Source of the DNA: an uncultured Flavobacteriaceae bacterium
Lineage (GTDB): Bacteria > Bacteroidota > Bacteroidia > Flavobacteriales > Flavobacteriaceae
Direction of reading: 5' to 3'
Assembly (NCBI GenBank): GCA_947495135.1
Contig: CANLXN010000004.1
Location: 62,001 to 126,000, forward strand
DNA length: 64,000 bases
This document shows positions 8,607 through 17,185 of this stretch, one piece after another (positions within the stretch are counted from its first letter, which is position 1; the number at the start of each line of letters is the position of its first letter). A program made the translations under genes and the position numbers. The notes under the pieces were generated by a model. That model did no database searches. It was not told where the DNA came from and saw only the letters and a list, made by a program, of their open reading frames with translations.

Positions 8607-9761
8607 ATGCCAAGTAAATCTACACTTACACGCTGGTTTTTTATCCTATTATCAATTGTTATCATTAGTTTGATTCTTTGGAATACGTACCAGTTTTTCA
8701 ATCAACTAAAAGAAAATGAGCGTGATAAAATGCAAATTTGGGCTGCGGCGCAAGAGGAGTTTCAGCAAATAGACCTTACTCAAGACGAATGGAATAGTAA
8801 ACTTATTTTAAGTGTCTTACAAAGTAACACCAGTACCCCAATGATTTTATACAGTCATAAAGAGGAGATTTATACTGGGAATAATATCGACCCCTCTATT
8901 CTTGAAAATGAAGATTCAAGAACCGAATTAATTGAAAAATTTAAGTCGGAATACACCGCAATAGACATTAGCTACAATGACGAAGTACTACAAACTATTT
9001 ATTACGGTAATTCGCCCATCATAAATAAAATTAAGTATTATCCTGCTGCCTTAATTGTTATCATTGGCCTATTTTTTACAGCAATCTTTTTGTTCTACAG
9101 GACCTCCAAATCTTCCGAGCAAAACAAGCTATGGGCTGGAATGGCAAAGGAAACCGCACATCAAATTGGAACTCCGCTTTCCTCTTTAGTGGGTTGGACC
9201 GAAATTTTAAAGACCGAAAACGTAAACCAAGATTACATTGTTGAAATGGAAAAGGACGTTTCTCGTTTAGAAACTATCACCGAGCGTTTTTCCAAAATAG
9301 GATCTAAACCAAAATTAGATCGCCACGATATAGTTGAAGAAACCCGAAACGCTTTCGAATACCTTAAAAATAGATCGTCTAAACTAATCGAATTCGATTT
9401 AAAAACTCCTTCTAATCCTATCTATGTAAACCTCAACCAGCAACTCTTTAGCTGGACGATTGAAAATCTAGTTAAGAACGGGATTGATGCTATGCGCGGA
9501 CAAGGAAAAATTAGTATTGAAATAGTTCCAGCAGGAAATAAAGTTCTAGTTCAGATAAGCGACACTGGTAAAGGTATTGCTAGACGTAACCACAAGAAAA
9601 TATTTAAACCTGGAATTACTTCGAAAAAGCGCGGATGGGGATTGGGTCTGTCGCTCGCAAAACGAATTATTGAAGAATACCACAACGGTAAAATATACGT
9701 TTCTAAGAGTAGTAAGAACGTTGGCACCAGTTTTGAGATAGCACTTAATCTAATCAATTAA
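8607..9761 (+). CDS. membrane sensor histidine kinase
   Basis: A 384-residue kinase with two membrane helices (about 10-28 and 146-164) enclosing a roughly 115-residue periplasmic sensor without a recognisable domain. The HisKA region has the phospho-acceptor His185 in MAKETAHQIGTPLSSL. The HATPase domain shows an N box (ENLVKNGIDAM), a G1 box (DTGKGIA) and a G2 box (GWGLGLSLAKRII). No HAMP domain and no adjacent response regulator are visible, so it is an orphan kinase in this window. The next gene begins one base after its stop, implying co-translation. The stimulus is unknown. Confidence 0.92.
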   Translation: MPSKSTLTRWFFILLSIVIISLILWNTYQFFNQLKENERDKMQIWAAAQEEFQQIDLTQDEWNSKLILSVLQSNTSTPMILYSHKEEIYTGNNIDPSILENEDSRTELIEKFKSEYTAIDISYNDEVLQTIYYGNSPIINKIKYYPAALIVIIGLFFTAIFLFYRTSKSSEQNKLWAGMAKETAHQIGTPLSSLVGWTEILKTENVNQDYIVEMEKDVSRLETITERFSKIGSKPKLDRHDIVEETRNAFEYLKNRSSKLIEFDLKTPSNPIYVNLNQQLFSWTIENLVKNGIDAMRGQGKISIEIVPAGNKVLVQISDTGKGIARRNHKKIFKPGITSKKRGWGLGLSLAKRIIEEYHNGKIYVSKSSKNVGTSFEIALNLIN

Positions 9762-9762
9762 T

Positions 9763-10101
9763 ATGGAAAAGCACACACACCAACTTCATCAGGCTAGGGT
9801 AAAGAATAATTGCCCTTTGTGTTATTCTGGCGATGGGCTCGAATTTACATTTACTCAGCAGGAAGTAGAAAATAAATTTTACAGCAAGGTTCAAAAAGAA
9901 GTTTCAGAAAAACTTTATTGCCATAGCTGCGAACAGCAAATTTATCCAGTAAATTGGAATGAAGATATAGAACGCGTTCATGAATATCAGAAAAAGCTCG
10001 TGGAACCTAAAAGTACCATGCTCATGCTTAAACCACTGGCCTACTTTTTAATTCTAGCAGACGCCATACTTATTGGAGTTCTTATTTATTACTTCAGGTA
10101 G
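9763..10101 (+). CDS. small zinc-ribbon membrane protein co-transcribed with the kinase
   Basis: A 112-residue protein with two CxxC knuckles, Cys17/Cys20 (CPLC) and Cys53/Cys56 (CHSC), able to hold one zinc ion, and one C-terminal membrane helix (residues about 86-110). It starts one base after the kinase stop codon, so the two are an operon. I do not recognise a named family. The zinc ribbon probably faces the cytoplasm; a role in modulating the kinase is an inference from the tight coupling only. Confidence 0.75.
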   Translation: MEKHTHQLHQARVKNNCPLCYSGDGLEFTFTQQEVENKFYSKVQKEVSEKLYCHSCEQQIYPVNWNEDIERVHEYQKKLVEPKSTMLMLKPLAYFLILADAILIGVLIYYFR

Positions 10102-10123
10102 GGTGAGCAAAAAGACGTTGTGA

Positions 10124-10513
10124 CTAGAGTGCAGACCCTATTTGGAGTGACAGGGCAGTCATTTCTTCTGGAGATAGTGAGACCTTATTTTGGAAAGTCA
10201 TTTCAGACATGTCATTTAAAGGAATTAAATGAACGTGTACATGTGGAACTTCTAATCCGATAATAGACACCCCTACTCGCTTACAAGAAATCGATTTTTT
10301 AATAGCTTTGGCCACCTTTCTAGAAAACTTCATGAGTTCTAAATAGTGGTCTTCCTCCATATCAAAAATCCTATCTATTTCTAACTTCGGAACACAAAGT
10401 GTATGTCCCTTTGCATTGGGGTTCACATCCAGAAAAGCGATAAAGTGTTCGTCCTCTGCGATCTTATAACAGGGAATTTCTCCGTTAATAATTCTTGTAA
10501 ATATGGAAGGCAT
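10124..10513 (-). CDS. HIT-family nucleotide hydrolase/transferase
   Basis: A 129-residue histidine-triad protein. The active-site triad His91, His93 and His95 is in the motif HVHVHLIP, preceded by the substrate loop of the Hint branch (FLDVNPNAKGHTLCVPK). Hint-type proteins hydrolyse adenosine phosphoramidates and AMP-lysine adducts. The ATG overlaps the greA stop by one base, so it is coupled to greA on the minus strand, an arrangement common in flavobacteria. Confidence 0.92.
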   Translation of the reverse strand: MPSIFTRIINGEIPCYKIAEDEHFIAFLDVNPNAKGHTLCVPKLEIDRIFDMEEDHYLELMKFSRKVAKAIKKSISCKRVGVSIIGLEVPHVHVHLIPLNDMSEMTFQNKVSLSPEEMTALSLQIGSAL

Positions 10514-10989
10514 TAGTCGCGTCTAATTTCAATTATATCAAATTTCATGGTTCCATTTGGAACTTGTATTTCAGCTGTATCACCTACTTCTTTTCCTAAT
10601 AACCCTTTTCCAATTGGAGAATCGACAGAGATCTTTCCTGTCTTTAGATCTGCTTCACTTTGAGCTACCAATTTATAGGTCATTTCCATTCCATTGGTCT
10701 GGTTTTTAATTTTCACTGTTGAATGCACCAGTACTTTGGAAGTATCAAGAACCGACTCATCAATTAGCCGCGCACCTGAAAGTGTCTCCTCTAATTTTGA
10801 AATTCGCATTTCCAACATACCTTGTGCCTCCTTTGCGGCATCATATTCCGCATTTTCACTTAAATCTCCCTTGTCTCTCGCTTCCGCGATTGCCTGAGAT
10901 GCCTTAGGACGCTCTATATCCTTTAACTGATTTAGTTCATCCCGCAACTTTTTTAATCCCTCGGCAGTATAATAAGATACTTTACTCAT
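10513..10989 (-). CDS. greA: transcription elongation factor GreA
   Basis: Binds RNA polymerase and stimulates cleavage of backtracked transcripts. The 158-residue protein has the N-terminal antiparallel coiled coil (residues 1-75) with the acidic tip DLSENAEYDAAKEAQ, whose Asp/Glu residues support cleavage, and the C-terminal FKBP-like domain (SPIGKGLLGKEVGD). It heads a two-gene operon with HIT. About 110 bases upstream of its start is a minus-strand hairpin followed by T residues, which could act as an attenuator. Confidence 0.97.
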   Translation of the reverse strand: MSKVSYYTAEGLKKLRDELNQLKDIERPKASQAIAEARDKGDLSENAEYDAAKEAQGMLEMRISKLEETLSGARLIDESVLDTSKVLVHSTVKIKNQTNGMEMTYKLVAQSEADLKTGKISVDSPIGKGLLGKEVGDTAEIQVPNGTMKFDIIEIRRD

Positions 10990-11102
10990 AGTTACTTCGT
11001 TTTATTCTAAGATTATCAAGTTTTGAAAAAGTAATCGAAACTTTATAATACGAATCCCGCCGCAGCTTAACAGTTTTGCTCAGTCGTGGAACGGGAATGA
11101 AA

Positions 11103-11125
11103 AAATCCCATGCACGACGGGATTT
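11103..11125 (-). promoter_or_regulatory. possible attenuator hairpin in the greA leader
   Basis: The inverted repeat AAATCCC/GGGATTT (11103-11109 and 11119-11125) is followed on the minus strand by TTTTTT. There is no minus-strand gene upstream that would need a terminator here, so it may be a leader terminator upstream of greA. The 7-bp stem is short, so confidence is low. Confidence 0.3.
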
Positions 11126-11181
11126 GTTAAACAAATATACAAAAAATACCGTTCAGAGATTTTATGTAATTTCGCAATTCA

Positions 11182-11637
11182 ATGAAAACCGCTATGAAAC
11201 AATTCCTTTTAAGTTTAATTATGGTCACGGTGCTTATTTCATGTGGCAACGACGATGATAATAACCCCAATAATAACAATCCTAATCTTGTTCCTCCAAT
11301 AGTTAATCTTAGTCTTAATTTGAACTTACCGCAATACAGCGCGTTGAACTTTCCTGGAAGCACCGTTGTCTTACCCTCACAAGGAATTAGAGGAATTGTA
11401 CTTTACAACAAGGATAACACGAGTTATTTCGCCTTCGACATGGCCGATCCTAACCATTTCCCAAAGGACTGTTCAAGAATGGAATTGAATGGAATTGTAG
11501 CCACCTGCCCTTGCAGTGACGATAACAATTCGTACGGACTGGCGTTATTCGGACTTCATGAAACGGACCAAGAAGCGTTTCCAATGTTGAGTTATCGAAT
11601 CCAGCGCAGTGGTAATACCGTTGTGGTAACTAACTAG
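11182..11637 (+). CDS. cysteine-containing lipoprotein of unknown function
   Basis: A 151-residue lipoprotein: a signal peptide with lipobox LISC places the acylated cysteine at Cys21, followed by an Asn/Asp-rich tether. The mature domain has a conserved-looking segment (CSRMELNGIVATCPCSDD) with three cysteines, arranged loosely like the first half of a Rieske iron-sulfur site but without the expected Cys-X-His pairs. I therefore call it unknown. A sequence close to the -7 consensus (TAATTTCG) lies about 12 bases upstream of the ATG. Internal Met5 is an alternative start. Confidence 0.7.
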   Translation: MKTAMKQFLLSLIMVTVLISCGNDDDNNPNNNNPNLVPPIVNLSLNLNLPQYSALNFPGSTVVLPSQGIRGIVLYNKDNTSYFAFDMADPNHFPKDCSRMELNGIVATCPCSDDNNSYGLALFGLHETDQEAFPMLSYRIQRSGNTVVVTN

Positions 11638-11887
11638 TGTTGAGTTAACATCTAAATTCTGACACTCGCTTTAAAAGTTTTGCTCTTAAGTGTTACGCTT
11701 TTTATTATACTCTCGATCACAGAAAAACACCAACTTCATCTGTTAAGCGCAGCGTTGTTTGTGGATCGGCAATAAGAATAGCTGATCTGTCAATTCGTGC
11801 GATTTTGAGGAGGCACGAGTTCAAATTATATCTAGAAATCACCTCCAATACTTACTAACTAATTGGTCAACCATACGCCTAAAAAAA
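11638..11887. other. intergenic region with a possible structured RNA
   Basis: A gene-free stretch between the lipoprotein gene and the receptor terminator. It holds one clear stem, ATTCGTGC/GCACGAGT (11793-11800 with 11813-11820, one G-T wobble, 12-base loop), and a looser GATC...GATC pairing just before it. No open frame of note and no recognised RNA family. Confidence 0.3.
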
Positions 11888-11912
11888 CCGCCAATCCAAA
11901 TTAGATTTGCGG
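11888..11912 (-). terminator. terminator after the TonB-dependent receptor
   Basis: CCGCCAATC (11888-11896) pairs with GATTTGCGG (11904-11912) with one mismatch. It is flanked by A7 on the left and T-rich sequence on the right, so it can work in both directions. It lies 52 bases past the receptor stop. Confidence 0.75.
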
Positions 11913-11963
11913 CCTTTTTATTTTCTGAAATTTTCAGTCTACAACTTTTAGCTACTTAAAATA

Positions 11964-14348
11964 TTAAAAATTAACGGTAGCTCCTACTAAGAAATTGATA
12001 GTAGCTTGCGGATAAAAACCGGCACCTTCAACGGTAGTTATTTCTCCTGGAACACTAAAATCGTCGTCGAAAGTGAAGAAATAACCATTTGAGATATATT
12101 CTACGTTAAAAATATTATTCACCAAACCAGACAATACAACCGAATCTGCAAAAAGCACATTATTAATGGTATAGTTTACATTGAAATCGTTTATAAAGTA
12201 AGACTCTAACTTCGACACCTCACTATCGATATTACCCATGTATTGCTCGCCAACATATTTAGACAGAAATGCCAATTGAAGGTTTTCTAGAGGTCTAAAT
12301 TCGATAGCGTTGGCAGCCACTATTGAAGGGGAAAATGAAATGTTTGTATCTCCAAGATTCACCAGCTCTCCATCTTGGGAGGTCACGAAATCTCTATTCT
12401 TATTTGAGCTTAGCGCTACATTTGGCCTTAGGCTTACCTTCTCTGTAAGTTGAATGTTGGCGTCCACTTCTAAACCAAGTCTATAACTTTTTCCACTGGT
12501 TGCTCGAATTGGAGCTCCCACATCGTCCAACGCGCCAGTAAGCACTAGTTGATCTGTATAGTCCATGTAATATAGATTAGAATTTACTTGTACTTTTTCG
12601 GTTGCGAAACGCCATCCTAATTCGTAATCGTCTAATTTTTCAGGTGTAAATACACCTTGCTCAAAATCACTACGTCTTGGTTCTCTGCTCGCTTTTCCGT
12701 AGGAAAAATAAAACTGATTTCCCTCGTTTAGCTTATAAGTAGCTCCAAACTTAGGATTAAAGAACTCGTAGGTTTCGTCGACGTCTAAAAAGACCCTGTC
12801 TGAAGTTTCCCCAGGTGTTTTGTACCTCACCATTCTTCCTTGCAAATCACCATAGACACTCCACTGATCATTTACTTTATAGGTAGCCTTTGAAAAAACG
12901 GTTAGTTCATTTTTATCTCCATTGCCAGAATAATAACGGTCTCCCAATTCACCATCTCCTGCGAATCGCGCCCAAATTACTTCTCCAAAATGATCGCCTC
13001 CATAATAACTATAGAAAGCTCCAGTAGTGGTATCCCATGAATCGTCTTTATAATTTACACTCGCATTTGCAGCGTAAAAGTTATTATTGAGCCATCTTCT
13101 TCTTATTAGGTCTGAAGTTTCGATCGTTTCTCCGCCAATGGTAATTGGATCGATTCTGTGAAAGGCTAGATCTGCATCCTCTCTGTATTGCTCAAAAAAT
13201 CCTCTTCCGTAGGTGTAATTTAAGGAAACAGTACTACTCCAGTTGTTATCAAATCGCTGATTCCACAAAAGTTGATAATGGTCTTGAGAATAATCGTCTA
13301 CTTCATTGTTGTAAAATTGCACATTTCCATCCTCGTCTGTGTACAATCCAGCAAAATTAGCAGTACGGTCTGTTTCCAATGTAGCCGCGTCAATTCCATA
13401 CCAGGATTGATAGGTTCGTTCTTTTCCTCCAAATGCCAATGCTTTAATTAACGTTTGATCGGTTTTGTAGGCTCCTTGAAGAAAATAAGATTTTAAGTCG
13501 CTGGTTGCTCTATCAATATATCCATCGGACGTGATCTTCGACAATCTCCCAGAAAGTTCAAAATGATCGTTGAGTAAACCAGTACTAAACTTTGCGGTGT
13601 GCTTCAGCGTTTCAAACGAACCGAAGCTGGTAGAAAGTGCTGCATTGGCTTCTTCAGAAATACCATCGCTAGAGATGTTAAGGCTCGCACCAAATGCCCC
13701 AGAGCCGTTAGTAGAAGTTCCCACCCCGCGTTGTAACTGAATACTTTGCACGGACGAAGCAAAATCTGGTAAATTTACCCAGAAAGTCCCTTGGCTTTCT
13801 TGATCGTTATATGGAATCCCGTTAATAGTTACATTTACACGAGAAGCATCACTACCACGAACTCTTATATAGGTATATCCCACACCGGCACCAGCATCTG
13901 TTGTAGTTACCACGGCGGGTAGATAGTTAAGGAGAATTGGAAGATCTTGTCCTAGATTTCGTTTGGCAAGTTCCTCTTTATCAACGTTCGAATGTGTAAT
14001 AGGCGAATCCGCATCCACTCTTACCGATTTCAGAAATACTTCATCCAAACTTTCCACCGGTTCCTCAAATTGAAAGTTAAACGTAAGGTCTTTGTCTATT
14101 GTAAGTGTGCGCTCCACAGGAGTCGACATGGTACTAAACAGAATAGTGTAAGTCCCTTTTTCCAATTGGAGGTCATAGGTTCCATCAAAGTCGGTTTGAG
14201 TCCCATTTTGAGTGCCTTTTACAATAACATTTACACCTGGATAAGGCTTCCCAATTTCATTGGTCACCACACCAGAAAGAGTGTATTCTTGTGCTGATGC
14301 GCTAAAAGTAAAAGCGACTAGAAGAATTAAAAAACTGAATTTGTTCAT
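11964..14348 (-). CDS. TonB-dependent outer-membrane receptor, predicted thiamine-related
   Basis: A 794-residue outer-membrane receptor. Order: signal peptide (1-19), a CarboxypepD_reg-like beta-sandwich (about 22-100, SGVVTNEIGKPYPGVNVIVKG), a plug domain (about 115-230, with YIRVRGSDASRVNVTINGIP) and a 22-strand beta-barrel ending in phenylalanine (GATVNF). No SusD partner is adjacent, so it is not a classical SusCD glycan system. The long leader contains a TPP riboswitch, so expression should fall when thiamine pyrophosphate is plentiful. From that, uptake of thiamine or a precursor is inferred; thiamine-regulated receptors of this kind have been described in Bacteroidota. Confidence 0.93.
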   Translation of the reverse strand: MNKFSFLILLVAFTFSASAQEYTLSGVVTNEIGKPYPGVNVIVKGTQNGTQTDFDGTYDLQLEKGTYTILFSTMSTPVERTLTIDKDLTFNFQFEEPVESLDEVFLKSVRVDADSPITHSNVDKEELAKRNLGQDLPILLNYLPAVVTTTDAGAGVGYTYIRVRGSDASRVNVTINGIPYNDQESQGTFWVNLPDFASSVQSIQLQRGVGTSTNGSGAFGASLNISSDGISEEANAALSTSFGSFETLKHTAKFSTGLLNDHFELSGRLSKITSDGYIDRATSDLKSYFLQGAYKTDQTLIKALAFGGKERTYQSWYGIDAATLETDRTANFAGLYTDEDGNVQFYNNEVDDYSQDHYQLLWNQRFDNNWSSTVSLNYTYGRGFFEQYREDADLAFHRIDPITIGGETIETSDLIRRRWLNNNFYAANASVNYKDDSWDTTTGAFYSYYGGDHFGEVIWARFAGDGELGDRYYSGNGDKNELTVFSKATYKVNDQWSVYGDLQGRMVRYKTPGETSDRVFLDVDETYEFFNPKFGATYKLNEGNQFYFSYGKASREPRRSDFEQGVFTPEKLDDYELGWRFATEKVQVNSNLYYMDYTDQLVLTGALDDVGAPIRATSGKSYRLGLEVDANIQLTEKVSLRPNVALSSNKNRDFVTSQDGELVNLGDTNISFSPSIVAANAIEFRPLENLQLAFLSKYVGEQYMGNIDSEVSKLESYFINDFNVNYTINNVLFADSVVLSGLVNNIFNVEYISNGYFFTFDDDFSVPGEITTVEGAGFYPQATINFLVGATVNF

Positions 14349-14477
14349 TCGTACAACGGTTTTTTGCGACGAATAAAAAGGGCATTATTCTTAATTAATT
14401 AAAATGAAATATGAAAGAAATAAAATATTTCAACGTTACACATATATGAGTTACGTTTATAAATAATATCTCTTTCA

Positions 14478-14616
14478 CTAGTTTTCCTTGGCAGCATTAC
14501 CCGCCCAGGTTCTATGGGTATAATCTCAGCCTTTGTACAATGTTTGATCCATCGTTTTAAAGAAATCTTTAATCTGTAATTGATCAACTCTAATATAAAA
14601 GCACCCCTTTGAGATG
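14478..14616 (-). ncRNA. TPP riboswitch (THI element)
   Basis: Read on the minus strand, the element begins with AAAGGGGTGC (around 14601-14610), passes through a long P3 arm closed by TTGATC/GATCAA, then shows the conserved core GGCTGAGA, TACCC, GAACCTG, and the P5 hairpin GGCGG-GTAATG-CTGCC ending in CAAGGAAA (near 14483). These are the signature blocks of the thiamine pyrophosphate aptamer in the right order and spacing. It sits about 130 bases upstream of the receptor ATG. No clear terminator lies between, so control may be translational; that part is inference. Confidence 0.92.
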
Positions 14617-14722
14617 TGAGGCAAAAATACGAAAGAGATTCTTAGAGTTATACTTAAAATGGGAGTTTTTTCACTAACTTAGTTGAAAAGATAACTATTT
14701 GATTGTCTGAATAGTTGGAGCT

Positions 14723-17185
14723 GTGAACAAACCAAAAAATCAATTTCCATTAAAAATTATCCTGAGTTACCTATCTCTGGGTGCTCTTGCCGTGGTGGTC
14801 AGTTATTTTCTCTACCAGGAATACCAATCTTATCTATTAGAATCTTCGGAAGACAATGAGACCGCGCAGATGATTGAAACTGGATCGCTCATTAATGATG
14901 TTTATGAAACAGACAGTTTTTCCAGAATTGCGCTTCTCACCAAAAAACAAAGTGATTTTGACACCTATTTGAAAAAGTCGGATTCGCTTTATGATAATAT
15001 TGACGCATTAAAGGAGCGAATTAGCAGCGTTAAGCAAGAACAGCAATTGGATCAAATAAAACTGTTACTCCAAGAAAAGAAGAGTAATATTGAACAACTG
15101 CGTATTTTAAAATTAACCAGTGAGAAAGATTCTTCACTAGATGATATTCTTAGAGAGTTTAGAAATATCGACAAGAAGATAGGTCGTATTTATGTAGAAG
15201 ACATTATTACGTACCCAGATTTTCTAAGTGCTGAAGAGCGTCGGGTTTGGCAGAAATGGGCTGAATATTTTAGTGAAACCAATAGCCGAATAGACACTAC
15301 CTCGGTTCGATCGATGACCATTGACTCTTTAGTCACCATTTCCAGATACATTATAATGGATGCTAAAAGGGAAAATTCTCGAACAAGACTAGCATTAGCA
15401 GACAAAGAAAATGAACTTCTTCAAACAGAACTCAATATTTCTGATAGATTGCGCGAAATTATCACCGATTTCGATGCGGAAGTCACCCGGAACAATCAAA
15501 TAGAAATTCAGCAGCGAAATGCCTCCCAAGAAAGGGCCAAAAACATCCTAAAGATTTCTGGAATTATTGGTGTCTTGGTAATGCTTGCCTTCTCTTATAT
15601 TATTATTACCGATTTCTTTAAGGCAGAAAAGTTTAAGCGTCATCTCCAGCAAGAAAAATTATATTCTGAGAATCTATTAAGAAGCAGGGAGCAATTAATG
15701 GCAACAGTGAGTCATGATTTAAAGACTCCCCTTAATACTATTGTAGGGTATTCAGAGCTTTTCACACATACTCAACTCACAGATAAACAAAAAAATTACA
15801 CCCAACAAATAAGTTCCAGTGCTCATTTTATTAGTAAAATGGCAGACGACCTTCTAGATTTTTCCAAATTGGAAGCTGGAAAACTGCCCATAGAAAAGAT
15901 TCCGTTCTCCTTAGAAAACCTCCTCCATCAAATTGCAAAGGCATCCAAAGATCTTCATATTCAAAAATCGATCGACTTACACCTCTATATTGATGATGAA
16001 CTTAAGAACAAGGTTTTTGAAAGCGACCCCCTTCGCATTCAACAAATAATTAACAACCTAGTAAGTAACGCCTATAAGTTTACCGAAGAAGGCAGAATTC
16101 AAATTACCGCTAATTTGTTAGAAGCAAAAGCAAACATCAAAATGGTAGAATTGGCCGTTACTGATTCTGGAATTGGTATTTCAAAAGAGAAGCAACAACT
16201 CATCTTTCAAGAATTTACACAGGCTGAAGAAGATACTTTTCAAAAGTTTGGAGGTAGTGGTCTTGGGCTTGCCATTTCTAAAAAAATTGCCTATTTACTG
16301 GGAGGAACTTTGGAAGTTGAGAGCACGCCGGGAGAAGGAAGCACCTTTTTTCTCACCATACCCTTGCAAAATTCGGCTGTCACCAAATTGGCTTCAGTTC
16401 CAATTCAGCAGCATACCACCATCGAAGGGTCTATCACTGGTGTAATAATTGATGACGATCCATCTATGATTGCTTTGTTGAAAGAGCTATTTGAACAAAT
16501 GGACATTACGGCTTATGGATATACAAAATTCAACGACTTTAAGAACAATGGCTCTGTAAAATTCGATTTTCTTCTTACCGACATTGAAATGCCTAATCAC
16601 ACGGGCTTTGATGTACTTAAAGCACTGCAAGCCGGGGAAGTTAGCCAATTTAAAAAACAACCTGTTATTGCAATGACGGGTGCTAAAAAATATCCAAAAC
16701 GCGCTTATCTAGAAAAAGGCTTTGAGGACATGCTTCAAAAACCATTCAGTAAAAATCAATTAGTTGCCGCCTTAAGTCCGTTGTTCATCAACAAAATTGA
16801 TGCAGATTTTCACAGGCAAGAGATATTTGAGAATCCGTCGACAGATATTTATGATCTTTCGCTCCTATATTCCTTTCTTCCGAATAAAGATAGTATCAAC
16901 GATATTTTGGCGGTATTTTACGAACAAACCAAAGAGGACATGGAGCAAATATCAACAGGCATCGCCGAAATGAATTGCAAAGTAGTTGGAGATACTTCTC
17001 ACCGGATGCTAACCATGTCAAGACAATTAAACGCCAAGCGAGTGAGTCCAATTCTTGAGACCATGGAGCATTGCGCAAATAACAATACCACACACGAAGA
17101 AATGGATGGATTATTTGCCAACCTAAAGGTAGAGATGAAAAAGCTTATTGAAGGGCTAAAAGAGCATGGAAAAGCTACATCTTAA
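14723..17185 (+). CDS. hybrid sensor histidine kinase (HisKA-HATPase-REC-HPt)
   Basis: An 820-residue protein with a GTG start preceded by TGGAG. Domains: membrane helix about 10-27, a long helical periplasmic sensor (30-270, 4-helix or coiled-coil type), a second membrane helix about 275-297, HisKA with phospho-acceptor His331 (ATVSHDLKTPLNT), HATPase (about 440-560, GSGLGLAISKKI), a receiver with Asp620 (LLTDIEMPN), and a C-terminal HPt with His760 (TSHRML). This is a complete internal phosphorelay. It ends tail-to-tail, overlapping by 11 bases, with a sigma-54 response regulator that is the obvious downstream target. Confidence 0.93.
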   Translation: MNKPKNQFPLKIILSYLSLGALAVVVSYFLYQEYQSYLLESSEDNETAQMIETGSLINDVYETDSFSRIALLTKKQSDFDTYLKKSDSLYDNIDALKERISSVKQEQQLDQIKLLLQEKKSNIEQLRILKLTSEKDSSLDDILREFRNIDKKIGRIYVEDIITYPDFLSAEERRVWQKWAEYFSETNSRIDTTSVRSMTIDSLVTISRYIIMDAKRENSRTRLALADKENELLQTELNISDRLREIITDFDAEVTRNNQIEIQQRNASQERAKNILKISGIIGVLVMLAFSYIIITDFFKAEKFKRHLQQEKLYSENLLRSREQLMATVSHDLKTPLNTIVGYSELFTHTQLTDKQKNYTQQISSSAHFISKMADDLLDFSKLEAGKLPIEKIPFSLENLLHQIAKASKDLHIQKSIDLHLYIDDELKNKVFESDPLRIQQIINNLVSNAYKFTEEGRIQITANLLEAKANIKMVELAVTDSGIGISKEKQQLIFQEFTQAEEDTFQKFGGSGLGLAISKKIAYLLGGTLEVESTPGEGSTFFLTIPLQNSAVTKLASVPIQQHTTIEGSITGVIIDDDPSMIALLKELFEQMDITAYGYTKFNDFKNNGSVKFDFLLTDIEMPNHTGFDVLKALQAGEVSQFKKQPVIAMTGAKKYPKRAYLEKGFEDMLQKPFSKNQLVAALSPLFINKIDADFHRQEIFENPSTDIYDLSLLYSFLPNKDSINDILAVFYEQTKEDMEQISTGIAEMNCKVVGDTSHRMLTMSRQLNAKRVSPILETMEHCANNNTTHEEMDGLFANLKVEMKKLIEGLKEHGKATS

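Noticed and set aside
11040-11070. Sequence CGAATCCCGCCGCAGC resembling the 3' end of a tRNA
   Set aside because: No acceptor partner, D-arm or anticodon arm can be fitted upstream; it is only a chance similarity to the T-arm/acceptor region.
11182-11637. Rieske iron-sulfur protein
   Set aside because: The three cysteines lack the paired Cys-X-His ligands expected of a Rieske cluster.
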